Assembly: GCF_024400535.1 (NCBI RefSeq)
Contig: NZ_CP038800.1
Location: forward strand, 2,294,001-2,358,000
Direction: 5' to 3'
DNA from: Treponema denticola
GTDB lineage: Bacteria; Spirochaetota; Spirochaetia; Treponematales; Treponemataceae
DNA length: 64,000 bases
The stretch's first letter is position 1, and every line of letters begins with the position of its first letter. Under the pieces are notes generated by a model. The model was not told the DNA's origin. It saw nothing but the letters and a program-made list of their open reading frames with translations, and searched no databases. Shown here in pieces: positions 36,079 to 44,432 of this stretch. A program made the position numbers and the translations under genes.

Positions 36079-37611
36079 TTATTTAAATAGATTCCCAAAA
36101 TTATCTTGGAATTTGGAATTTGTAAAAATATAGTCCATAAATGTTTTATGAGCAATCGGAAGAGGATAATTCATTCCTTGCATACTCATAATAGCCGCTA
36201 TGTGATAATAGGGAAACCAAGCACCTGCTTGATTTTGATAATCCTTTTTAGTGCGGTCAAGAGTGTACTCATCAACTTCTTTTTCTTCTTCAAGAGTTAA
36301 TACTGCAACTTCGGAACCGGCAAGGATGGGCTCGGAAATTTCTCCGCTCTTTAATGCAAAAGCTTTTTTAAAGAAAGATTCATTCTTTGAAACAGCATTA
36401 AAAAAGCCTTGGGCCGGAAGAGTGGGCAAGGAGCTTGCATTTCCATAATTGATACCGAAAAGATTCGATGTTTCAACGGATAAAGAAGATCCCTCAAAAT
36501 CTGCAGCAGCCTTTTCAAAACCGGATACTTTTGCAGACTCTACAAATTTACCTGCCATATTAACAATATAGTTTTCAAGGAGGCCCTTTTCATTTCTGTT
36601 CATATAATTTCGAATATTTGAAATAAGGGCTTCGCTTTCAAAATCCGGAAGAGCAGGTTCAGCATTACATCGAACAATCGCAAACATTCCGTTATCCAAA
36701 GAAACGACAGAACTTAACTCAGATGGTTTTAGGGCTAAAACCGTTTTAAGATGTTCATTATCCGGAAAATATCTATTTATATCTGTCCTGTAATTTGCGG
36801 TAATTTTTCCGTTATCATCCGTCAAAGTCTTTGTGGCGTTTAAGATAACAGCGTCTTCAAAACTTACCTCACCGTTTTTAATGGAAACAAGCATCTTCTT
36901 AGCTTCTTCTTCAGTAAGATAACTTAATAATGAGAAATCATACATTGTAAAAAGGTTACTGTGCTCTTTCCCATATTTTACGATTTCGGAAACAGGATAT
37001 AGGCTCAAATTAAAAACAACATATTTAAAGCTTCTTTCTTTCTTTGCCATATCGACGATAAAATCCGTTTCCTTGGAGGAGGTTTTAAGGCCGTATCCGC
37101 TTCCGTTTCCAAATAAATCTTCTATATAACGGTTGTCCTTAATATATTTTTCGATTTCCTTTCTATATGTTACCCTCGTGGCTTCGGGAGTGTTCTGATA
37201 TTTACTTTCGGAATAAACGCCGTTTTCATCCAAATAATAGTTTATTAAATCCTTATTAACTCGGAACTGAGGAACGCGGTATCCTGCATTTACAACCTCA
37301 TCTTCCATAGCTACCTGCACAACAGCAGCCCTAAAAGCCAAGTATGAAATCTGCTGCCAGAAAAATTCTCTCATTTGGGCATCTTCCGGCTCGATTTTTT
37401 GCCGCTCAACATAATTAGCCAAAAATTGATATTGACCAATAAAAGGAGATGAAGAACTATTATCTATACGAACATTTCCCCATTTACCGACAACTTTAAA
37501 ACCTTGAGATGATCTTTCCGTAACCATAGGAGCTACAACGAAGGCAATTACCCCCAAAACGAAAACAATAATGCCTCCTATGGAAGCAGCAATCTTTTTT
37601 GAACTAGCCAT
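36079..37611 (-). CDS. SurA/PpiD-like membrane-anchored foldase
   Basis: A single N-terminal membrane helix (IAASIGGIIVFVLGVIAFVV) is followed by a SurA_N-like domain (WGNVRIDNSSSSPFIGQYQF). The central region with LLSYLTEEEAKKMLVSIKNG and the later GEISEPILAGSEVAVLTLEE look like parvulin-type PPIase surroundings. 510 aa from the ATG at 37611, which has GAGG upstream; a longer frame begins at 37659. Probably a periplasmic chaperone. Catalytic PPIase residues cannot be confirmed by eye. Confidence 0.75.
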   Translation of the reverse strand: MASSKKIAASIGGIIVFVLGVIAFVVAPMVTERSSQGFKVVGKWGNVRIDNSSSSPFIGQYQFLANYVERQKIEPEDAQMREFFWQQISYLAFRAAVVQVAMEDEVVNAGYRVPQFRVNKDLINYYLDENGVYSESKYQNTPEATRVTYRKEIEKYIKDNRYIEDLFGNGSGYGLKTSSKETDFIVDMAKKERSFKYVVFNLSLYPVSEIVKYGKEHSNLFTMYDFSLLSYLTEEEAKKMLVSIKNGEVSFEDAVILNATKTLTDDNGKITANYRTDINRYFPDNEHLKTVLALKPSELSSVVSLDNGMFAIVRCNAEPALPDFESEALISNIRNYMNRNEKGLLENYIVNMAGKFVESAKVSGFEKAAADFEGSSLSVETSNLFGINYGNASSLPTLPAQGFFNAVSKNESFFKKAFALKSGEISEPILAGSEVAVLTLEEEKEVDEYTLDRTKKDYQNQAGAWFPYYHIAAIMSMQGMNYPLPIAHKTFMDYIFTNSKFQDNFGNLFK

Positions 37612-37696
37612 ATAAACCTCTAAAAATGTAAATTTAGACTTAAAGCAGAATATTACCACTTATACAGCCCATTTGTCAATACATCGGCATTTGGGC

Positions 37697-37731
37697 AAAA
37701 AAAAACGGAACCGATATAAACCGGCTCCGTT
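37697..37731 (-). terminator. Intrinsic terminator after tRNA-Lys
   Basis: On the minus strand ACGGAGCCG and CGGTTCCGT pair (one G-U) around a short AT loop, followed by nine U. It lies directly after the tRNA and before the foldase gene. Confidence 0.8.
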
Positions 37732-37732
37732 T

Positions 37733-37805
37733 TGAGCTATTCAGGATTCGAACCTGAGACCCACGCCTTAAAAGGGCGTTGCTCTACCTCCTGAGCTAAT
37801 AGCCC
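37733..37805 (-). tRNA. tRNA-Lys (anticodon TTT)
   Basis: Cloverleaf on the minus strand: acceptor GGGCTAT/ATAGCTC with one G-U pair, D-arm AGCTCAGGAGGTAGAGC, anticodon stem-loop CGCCC-TTTTAAG-GCG region with anticodon TTT, and T-arm CAGGTTCGAATCCTG. No CCA is encoded. Discriminator base A. Confidence 0.95.
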
Positions 37806-37990
37806 ATTTTGCTATTGCAACGGGGGATATACTACCATAGGTTAAAATAAATGTCAATACTAAATAGCTAAAAAAGCATATTTTTTTATATTTTTTATGC
37901 TAAACAGACTTTTTATAATTAAAATCAAAAATAGATTCACCTCTCTCCCATCCGCTTGCCAAAACTAAAAGAAAAGATTAAAATAGAAGA

Positions 37991-39211
37991 ATGAATAATA
38001 GCAATAAAACAATCCCTGTTCTTTTAAAAGAATTAAAAGATTTTGAGTCTAAACTCGCTGAAACCTATAAGCAGCTTGGAAGTAAACTTCTCAAAGATAC
38101 TGCCGATCCGGTTTCGGTAAATAATGGAGTTTCACAAGAAAATTTTCTTAAATGGCAAAAACTATATGATGAAAGAAAGGTTTGTACTGAAAGTATCTTG
38201 GACATAAAAAATAACAATGCCCGTCTTTCCGAATTGGACAATTTTAAAAAACAAATAAAGGATAGGCTTTTAGATACCAAAAAAGAGGCCGAAAAACTAA
38301 AGGGAGATTTTTTGCTCAAACTTTACAAGGACTTTTTACCTCAGTGTACAGCTCTTTTTGACCCCTTATCCGCCGAAATACGCGCAGAAGAAGCAAAAAT
38401 ACACGAAATTCAAGAAAAAATAGAAGCCTTAAAAACCGAAAAAAAAGAAGCAAACTTTTTTGTCAAGCTCGGCATTTCCGGCAAGATTTCTTCTCAGGAA
38501 TTAAAGATAAAAAATTCCGAAAAAAAGATTAAAAATATCTTAACAAAATCGGATATAGATATAAACACTTCTCAAGAAGTAAAAGTGCTTTATGATGAAG
38601 ATAAACTTTCATCCGAACTTAAAAAAACTTACGAAGAAATGTTAAAATTAGGCACGGATTTGACTGACTCAGAAAACCGCCTTAAAATGATAGAAGAAGA
38701 AACAGGTTTTGTTACCAAAAAATTAGCCGATACCGGAGCAGACAAAAATTCAAAAAAACGCATCGATAATTTTACAAGCAGAATAAAAGAAATCGATGAA
38801 AACATAGATTCTATTTTGGAATCTACCGGCTTAAAGTATGCGGAAAATTTTTACTCACCGGAAGGAGATTCGGCTCTTGGAGAAAACCCCTCGGATGAAG
38901 AGCTGGGCAAATATGCCGGCTATCTAAAAAAAGCAGGAAACTATCTAAAAGAAATAACAAAAACTAAATATAATATTGAATTATGCGAGCTAATGCAAAA
39001 GATAAAGGCCGAAGAAAATAGGATTCAAAATTTCAACCGGACTATAAAAAATTCGGAAAATGCAATCAAGGAAGCTGAAAAGAAAATCAGCGATTCAGAA
39101 ACAGGCATCAAAACAGCGCAAGCTAAAATTGCCGATTTGGAAGATTATGCCAAAAAAATTGAAGAAAAATTGATGGATAAAAGCTCTGAAAAGCTTCCGG
39201 AGGAAGAATAA
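37991..39211 (+). CDS. Coiled-coil hypothetical protein upstream of parE
   Basis: 406 aa, Lys/Glu-rich, with long heptad-like stretches near residues 90-180 (EEAKIHEIQEKIEALKTEKK) and 320-400 (ENRIQNFNRTIKNSENAIKE). No signal peptide or membrane span. I recognise no domain. Its TAA overlaps the parE ATG by one base (TAATG), so the two are coupled; a structural or chromosome-related role is a guess from the neighbour only. Confidence 0.7.
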   Translation: MNNSNKTIPVLLKELKDFESKLAETYKQLGSKLLKDTADPVSVNNGVSQENFLKWQKLYDERKVCTESILDIKNNNARLSELDNFKKQIKDRLLDTKKEAEKLKGDFLLKLYKDFLPQCTALFDPLSAEIRAEEAKIHEIQEKIEALKTEKKEANFFVKLGISGKISSQELKIKNSEKKIKNILTKSDIDINTSQEVKVLYDEDKLSSELKKTYEEMLKLGTDLTDSENRLKMIEEETGFVTKKLADTGADKNSKKRIDNFTSRIKEIDENIDSILESTGLKYAENFYSPEGDSALGENPSDEELGKYAGYLKKAGNYLKEITKTKYNIELCELMQKIKAEENRIQNFNRTIKNSENAIKEAEKKISDSETGIKTAQAKIADLEDYAKKIEEKLMDKSSEKLPEEE

Positions 39212-41028
39212 TGGCTGAAAAAAAAGCTGTTTATGATGAGTCCAAAATAAAAACCTTGAGCTCCCTTGAACATATCCGGTTAAGGACCGGTATGTACATA
39301 GGCCGTCTAGGCGACGGCTCAAATCCAGATGACGGAATCTATATCCTCGTAAAGGAAGTTATCGACAACTCGATAGACGAGTTTATAATGGGAAACGGTT
39401 CCCGCATAGATATTCAACAAGAAGAAAATAAGATAACGGTCCGCGACTTCGGACGGGGTATTCCTTTAGGAAAATTGGTAGAATGTGTTTCGGTTATAAA
39501 CACCGGTGCAAAATATAACGATGATGTCTTTCAGTTTTCGGTCGGCTTAAACGGAGTCGGAACAAAGGCTGTAAATGCCCTTTCGGAACATTTTAGGGTT
39601 GTAGCCGTGCGGGACGGCAAATATGCTGAAGCTATCTTTGAAAGAGGAAAGCTCGTAAGCGAAAAAAGCGGAAACACAAAGCCCGGGATCAAAAACGGAA
39701 CCCTTGTCGAATTCATTCCCGATACAAAAATTTTCGGGGACTATAAATTCAATTTGGACTTTATTGAAAAACGGATTTGGAACTATGCCTATTTAAACTC
39801 AGGCCTTACCTTGAGCTTTAACGGAAAACTTTTTAAATCCGAAAACGGCCTTTTGGACTTGCTTGAATCCAATGTAGGAACTTCAACAATTTATGAAGTC
39901 TGCCGATTCAAAGAAAAACAGCTTGAGTTTGCTTTTTCGCATACAAACAATTACGGCGAAACCTACTACTCCTTTGTAAACGGACAATACACTTCCGACG
40001 GCGGAACTCACCTTTCAGCCTTTAAGGAAGGCTTATTAAAAGGCATTAACGAGTATTTTAGAAAGAACTATAAGAGCGAAGATGTAAGAGAGGGAACCTG
40101 TGCTGCCGTTTCCGTAAAGATTCAAGCTCCCGTCTTCGAAAGCCAGACAAAGAATAAGCTCGGCAACACCGAGGTGCGCTCTTGGATAGTCAACGATACA
40201 AAGTCGGCAGTTGTAGAATGGCTGCAAAAAAATGCGGACTCTGCCGCAAAACTTGAAAGCAAGATAATTGCCAACGAAAAACTCCGAACCGAGCTTAACA
40301 CGGTAAAAAAAGAAGCAAAGGCAGCAGCAAAAAAAATTGCCATAAAGATTCCTAAATTAAAGGACTGCAAATTCCATTTAGGAGACGGAAAATTCGGTGA
40401 AGACACCATGATCTTTATTACCGAAGGAGACTCGGCTACAGGGGCAATGGTTTCAAGCAGGGATGTTTTAACGCAGGCAATTTTTTCTCTACGAGGAAAA
40501 CCTGAAAACATGTACGGCAAAAAACGGGCTCAGATATACAAAAACGCCGAGCTTTATAATATGATGATGGCCCTAGGCATCGAAAACGATATTGAGGGCT
40601 TGCGCTACTCTAAAATCGTAATCGCAACAGATGCGGATAACGACGGCTTTCATATCCGTAACCTGCTTTTAACCTTCTTTTTAAGCTATTTTGAAGAGCT
40701 GGTTACCTCAGGACGGGTTCATATCTTGGAAACGCCCCTATTCAGGGTACGCACCAAAAAAGAGACAAACTATTGCTATTCCGAAAAAGAAAGAGATGAG
40801 GCCGTAAGCCGCCTTGGGGCTTCTTCCGAAATTACCCGCTTTAAGGGCTTGGGAGAAATAAGCCCAAAGGAATTCGGGCAATTTATCGGGCAGGATATAA
40901 AACTCCTCCCCGTAACGGTTCAAACCCTAAAAAAAGTTCCTTCAATTTTGGAATTCTACATGGGCAAGAACACCCCCGAACGCCGCAAATTTATCATGAA
41001 AAATCTTTTGGCCGAGATAGACGCTTAA
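39211..41028 (+). CDS. parE: DNA topoisomerase IV subunit B
   Basis: GHKL ATPase motifs VIDNSIDEF, VRDFGRGIPLGK and SVGLNGVGTKAVNALS; transducer domain; TOPRIM FITEGDSATGAMVSSRD and IATDADNDGFHIRNLL; C-terminal RFKGLGEISPKEFGQFI. 605 aa is the length of ParE/GyrB without insertion. ParC is not adjacent. It decatenates chromosomes together with ParC. Distinction from GyrB rests on the divergent TOPRIM (EGDSATG) and lack of gyrA linkage. Confidence 0.88.
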   Translation: MAEKKAVYDESKIKTLSSLEHIRLRTGMYIGRLGDGSNPDDGIYILVKEVIDNSIDEFIMGNGSRIDIQQEENKITVRDFGRGIPLGKLVECVSVINTGAKYNDDVFQFSVGLNGVGTKAVNALSEHFRVVAVRDGKYAEAIFERGKLVSEKSGNTKPGIKNGTLVEFIPDTKIFGDYKFNLDFIEKRIWNYAYLNSGLTLSFNGKLFKSENGLLDLLESNVGTSTIYEVCRFKEKQLEFAFSHTNNYGETYYSFVNGQYTSDGGTHLSAFKEGLLKGINEYFRKNYKSEDVREGTCAAVSVKIQAPVFESQTKNKLGNTEVRSWIVNDTKSAVVEWLQKNADSAAKLESKIIANEKLRTELNTVKKEAKAAAKKIAIKIPKLKDCKFHLGDGKFGEDTMIFITEGDSATGAMVSSRDVLTQAIFSLRGKPENMYGKKRAQIYKNAELYNMMMALGIENDIEGLRYSKIVIATDADNDGFHIRNLLLTFFLSYFEELVTSGRVHILETPLFRVRTKKETNYCYSEKERDEAVSRLGASSEITRFKGLGEISPKEFGQFIGQDIKLLPVTVQTLKKVPSILEFYMGKNTPERRKFIMKNLLAEIDA

Positions 41029-41068
41029 TTACCTCTCCAGCAGGTATAAAAAGCGATTAAAAAAAAGC

Positions 41069-41097
41069 TTGACTCTTTATTGTGATTACAATATAAT
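41069..41097 (+). promoter_or_regulatory. MazEF promoter TTGACT-17-TATAAT with inverted repeat
   Basis: TTGACT (41069-41074) and TATAAT (41092-41097), 17 apart. An imperfect palindrome GTGATTA-CAATA-TAATTAC spans the -10 and is a plausible MazE-MazF autoregulatory operator. Confidence 0.6.
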
Positions 41098-41124
41098 TAC
41101 ATAAAGGAGACAAGGAGGCCTTTT

Positions 41125-41367
41125 ATGATTGTATCGCTTGTACCTGTAGGAAATTCACGCGGAATAAGATTACCGAAACTCGTGCTTGATAAGGTTTCAA
41201 GTGCAGATAAGTTTGAAGTGGAGGTTTCGGAAAAAGGAATTTTATTAAAACCTATAAAATACGAACCTCGAAAAGGATGGGAAGAAGCCTTTCGTAAGAT
41301 GCACCAAAATAATGAAGACTTAGCGGAAGATATCCCTGAGCCAAAGGATTTTCAATGGGAATGGTAA
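41125..41367 (+). CDS. mazE: MazE-like antitoxin (AbrB/SpoVT fold)
   Basis: Starts with the swapped-hairpin DNA-binding motif SLVPVGNSRGIRLPKLVL. It ends in a 25-residue acidic, Trp-containing tail (AEDIPEPKDFQWEW) that would bind MazF. 80 aa, AAGGAGGC-type ribosome site upstream. Overlaps mazF by 13 bases. Confidence 0.92.
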   Translation: MIVSLVPVGNSRGIRLPKLVLDKVSSADKFEVEVSEKGILLKPIKYEPRKGWEEAFRKMHQNNEDLAEDIPEPKDFQWEW

Positions 41368-41684
41368 TTAAGCAATACGAGGTCTATCTTATAAACTTAG
41401 CTCCAACAATAGGCCATGAAATACAAAAAACAAGGCCTTGCTTGGTAATATCTCCCGATGTTATGAATAACAATATTTCCACCGTTATTATTGCCCCTAT
41501 GACTACAAAGTCTCATGCTTACCCGACAAGAGTCAGTATAAAATTTGAAGGCAAAAAGGGGTGGATAGTATTGGATCAAATCAGAACCGTAGACAGGGTA
41601 AGATTGGTAAAACATTTGGGAAAGATAAAACCGGCAGAAGTCCTTGCCGTAAAAAAAATCATTAAAGAAATGCTTGTCGATTAA
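41355..41684 (+). CDS. mazF: MazF-like endoribonuclease toxin
   Basis: PemK/MazF fold: QYEVYLINLAPTIGHEIQKT then RPCLVISPDVMN, VIIAPMTTKSH, GWIVLDQIRTVDRVRLVKHL. The conserved Arg of the T-RP motif and the Thr in PMTT are present. It cleaves mRNA or other RNA at short motifs. A second ATG two codons in (41361) may be the true start. Downstream genes are convergent. Confidence 0.93.
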   Translation: MGMVIKQYEVYLINLAPTIGHEIQKTRPCLVISPDVMNNNISTVIIAPMTTKSHAYPTRVSIKFEGKKGWIVLDQIRTVDRVRLVKHLGKIKPAEVLAVKKIIKEMLVD

Positions 41685-41698
41685 AATACGAATCAGGC

Positions 41699-42421
41699 TT
41701 ACAATGTTTCTTTAAAAGAAGCCGTCTGATACAGGCTTTTAACAACCTCCCCGGCGATTAAAAGGCCGGCGATTGAGGGTACCCATGCAGCCGAGGCCGG
41801 AGGTTTTTGTTTTACGGTACATTCGGTTTTAGAATAAAGTACCTTCAAGTGCTTAACATTCCTTTTTTTAAGCTCGGTACGCATTACCTTACAAAGAGGG
41901 CAGACACTTGTTTTGTAAATATCTGCAAATTCAAAATCGGCATTTAGGCGGTTTCCGCAGCCCATCGCCGAGATAAGGGAGACATCATTTTTTTCGGCCT
42001 CGGCTGCAAGAAAAAGTTTTAGGGCTATTGTATCGACGGCATCAACTATAAAATCTACCCCTTTAAAAAAATCTTCGCCTAAAATTTTATAAAAATTACC
42101 GGGCAGGATAAAGGAATTTACAGCTTTTATTTTACATGCCGGATTTATATCGGCAATACGCTCCCTTGCAATTTCGGTCTTAGCTTTTCCGATGGTAGAA
42201 TAAAGAGCATAAAGCTGGCGGTTGATATTGCTTTCTTCTATCGTATCGCCGTCAATCAAAATAAGCTGCCCTGTCCCGTTTTGGGCAACCCCGCTTCGAG
42301 CAAGAGCCTCGGCAGTATAGCTTCCCACACCTCCCAAACCGAAAACAGCAATCCGTGCGTCTTCAATTTTCTTTAAATTTTCAGAACCTAAAAGAGGCTC
42401 AAACCTCGATAAAAAACTCAT
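41699..42421 (-). CDS. tcdA: tRNA threonylcarbamoyladenosine dehydratase
   Basis: ThiF/E1-like fold: RIAVFGLGGVGSYTAEALAR nucleotide loop, DGDTIEESNINRQLYA, VDFIVDAVDTIALK, and GCGNRLNADFEF. 240 aa matches TcdA/CsdL. It cyclises t6A37 of tRNA to ct6A using ATP. tsaD, required for t6A itself, is also in this window (47846). Confidence 0.9.
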   Translation of the reverse strand: MSFLSRFEPLLGSENLKKIEDARIAVFGLGGVGSYTAEALARSGVAQNGTGQLILIDGDTIEESNINRQLYALYSTIGKAKTEIARERIADINPACKIKAVNSFILPGNFYKILGEDFFKGVDFIVDAVDTIALKLFLAAEAEKNDVSLISAMGCGNRLNADFEFADIYKTSVCPLCKVMRTELKKRNVKHLKVLYSKTECTVKQKPPASAAWVPSIAGLLIAGEVVKSLYQTASFKETL

Positions 42422-42440
42422 CGTCCTAAAAATTATAAGC

Positions 42441-43499
42441 CTACCTAATCTTAAATAGAATTCCTAAAATCACAATCGTAATTAAAATTTGGACAATCAC
42501 AAATCGGATTAAAACCTGAGTCGGCGACCACTGCAAATTCCTTTTCATGTGGTCATGAAGAGGAAACCTGATGTTTTTAAAAATACGGATTTTAAAAAAG
42601 CGGAGCATAACCACTTTTAAAATCCCCGTTCCTCCGTTTATGAGGATAACCCCGCTCGTCATCAAAAGTATAAAGGGGTTCCGTGAAATAATTACCAGCA
42701 CACCGATAAAAAAGCCCAATGCTCTGGAACCTGCATCTCCCATAAGTACCTTACTCGGATAGGCATTATGCCAAAGATAGCCGGTAAGAACTCCGCAGAG
42801 GGTAAAAATCATAACAGCCCATTTTGCACCTGTGCTGATATTCGGAACCAAAAGATAGGCCGCAACCTTGACATGTCCCAAAACAAAGTAAAAGACTATA
42901 CCGAGGGAAACAAGGGCTAATAGAATAAGGGTTCCCGAAAGGCCGTCAACTCCGTCAGTACAGTTTGTTGTATTAATCGAAATCCACAAAATCATTATTG
43001 AAACCGCAAAGAAAACAATAGGGTGTACTTCAACAAGGTTTGATGTAAAGGGAAGCCAAAAGGAAACCTTTCCTTCAAAATAGATATAAAAAATAACAAG
43101 GGCCGTTACTGCCGATAAAATAAAATCTAAGCTGCCCTTTAAATATTCTCCCCACGACTTTTCGGACCTGTCATCTAAAAATCCCGTCAGCATAACGGCA
43201 AAGGTTATAACCAAAACAAGGCCTTGTGTAAGTGTCGGTATAATCAATAAAAAAACGCAGAGCACGAAGATGGAAATAAATACCGCGCCGCCCCCCGTAG
43301 GTTTTCCTACGGCAGCTTCGGGATTTACGGTAAACTCCCGACCTCTGTCTTTCGGCAATTTGGAATAAAATTTAGGCAAGAGTAAAACCGTCATTAAAAA
43401 ACCCAAAAACAGGCCTAAAGAAATTAAAACGGCGTAGGATTGTAAAAGTCTCATCGGCCCGAAATAAGGACCAAGCAGTTCTGCAATATGGTATAACAT
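42441..43499 (-). CDS. mraY: Phospho-N-acetylmuramoyl-pentapeptide transferase
   Basis: About ten membrane helices with the MraY signatures GKPTGGGAVF, ITFAVMLTGFLDDRSEKSWG, NTTNCTDGVDGLSG and the PLHDHMKRN loop. 352 aa. Makes lipid I from UDP-MurNAc-pentapeptide and undecaprenyl phosphate. It is outside a mur/dcw cluster. It is divergent from DUF368, a predicted undecaprenyl-phosphate translocase, which is a functional coupling worth noting. Confidence 0.93.
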   Translation of the reverse strand: MLYHIAELLGPYFGPMRLLQSYAVLISLGLFLGFLMTVLLLPKFYSKLPKDRGREFTVNPEAAVGKPTGGGAVFISIFVLCVFLLIIPTLTQGLVLVITFAVMLTGFLDDRSEKSWGEYLKGSLDFILSAVTALVIFYIYFEGKVSFWLPFTSNLVEVHPIVFFAVSIMILWISINTTNCTDGVDGLSGTLILLALVSLGIVFYFVLGHVKVAAYLLVPNISTGAKWAVMIFTLCGVLTGYLWHNAYPSKVLMGDAGSRALGFFIGVLVIISRNPFILLMTSGVILINGGTGILKVVMLRFFKIRIFKNIRFPLHDHMKRNLQWSPTQVLIRFVIVQILITIVILGILFKIR

Positions 43500-43540
43500 T
43501 TTTGTATTATACCAAATTTTTATAGATTGTGTCTATTGTA

Positions 43541-43569
43541 TTGTTTATATCCTAAAATTTATGTATAAT
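43541..43569 (+). promoter_or_regulatory. Promoter TTGTTT-17-TATAAT, possible leaderless start
   Basis: TTGTTT (43541-43546) and TATAAT (43564-43569). The expected start point, about seven bases after the -10, coincides with the A of the ATG at 43576. The earlier in-frame ATG at 43561 is inside the promoter and is therefore excluded. Confidence 0.6.
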
Positions 43570-43575
43570 AGGCCA

Positions 43576-44322
43576 ATGTTAAATTATATAAAGAAGATAA
43601 TCGCAGGCATTGCCATAGGTATAGCAAATGTCATCCCCGGAGTTTCAGGCGGAACTATAGCCGTCGTTTTTGGGGTTTATTCCGACCTTATAGGCGCTGC
43701 AAGCCTTGACATCAAAACTATCAAAGCCAATTTTAAAATTTATCTTTGCCTTTTCGGAGGTATCGGCTTAGGAGTTCTACTCTTTGCACGCCTTTTTAAA
43801 ATTGTTTATGAAAGATTTCCCATACAGACCAATTTCTTTTTTATAGGCCTTATAGTCGGAAGTATCTTTATAATCTTTGAGTTTGTACGCGAAAAAGAGC
43901 AAAAATCATCTTTTAAAACAGCCTCCAAAATTCTTTGGTTCTTTATAGGTTTAAGCATAATGCTTGCCCTGTACTTTTTTAAGGGTGCGGCGGCCTCATC
44001 AACTGCGGCCGTAGAAACATTGAGCCTCGGAAGCTTTATCTTTTTATTTCTTGCAGGTTTTGTAGGAGCTGCGGCAATGGTAATCCCGGGTATCTCAGGC
44101 TCCTTCCTCCTTTTGATAATTGGAGCTTATTATACGGTAATCAAAGCCATTACAGAGCTTAACATTCCGGTACTGATTCCTGTAGGCTTAGGTATTCTAG
44201 CCGGCATTATTCTTTCTGCCCGTTTAATCGGTTTTTTAATGGAGAAATTTCCCAAGATAACCTACGCCTTTATTTTAGGGCTGGTTGCAGGTTCAATCCG
44301 TCACATGCTACCCGACGGCTGA
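43576..44322 (+). CDS. DUF368 / PopT-like polyprenyl-phosphate translocase, truncated by TGA
   Basis: DUF368 signature IGIANVIPGVSGGTIAVVFG in the first helix pair and its repeat AMVIPGISGSFLLLIIGAYY in the second half, as in the inverted-repeat PopT fold. DUF368 proteins recycle undecaprenyl phosphate. The frame stops at TGA 44320-44322. The same frame then continues 29 codons (LLPSMRLAAVLCMLAGWSLI...) to a TAA at 44410-44412, giving the missing last membrane helix. Thus the intact gene was probably 43576-44412; the present product lacks its final helix. Confidence 0.85.
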   Translation: MLNYIKKIIAGIAIGIANVIPGVSGGTIAVVFGVYSDLIGAASLDIKTIKANFKIYLCLFGGIGLGVLLFARLFKIVYERFPIQTNFFFIGLIVGSIFIIFEFVREKEQKSSFKTASKILWFFIGLSIMLALYFFKGAAASSTAAVETLSLGSFIFLFLAGFVGAAAMVIPGISGSFLLLIIGAYYTVIKAITELNIPVLIPVGLGILAGIILSARLIGFLMEKFPKITYAFILGLVAGSIRHMLPDG

Positions 44323-44432
44323 CTGCTGCCTTCAATGAGGCTGGCTGCAGTCCTCTGTATGCTTGCAGGCTGGAGCCTGATAACGCTGTTTGAAAAGATA
44401 AAAAAAGATTAAATTGAAGTAAGGAAATTAAC

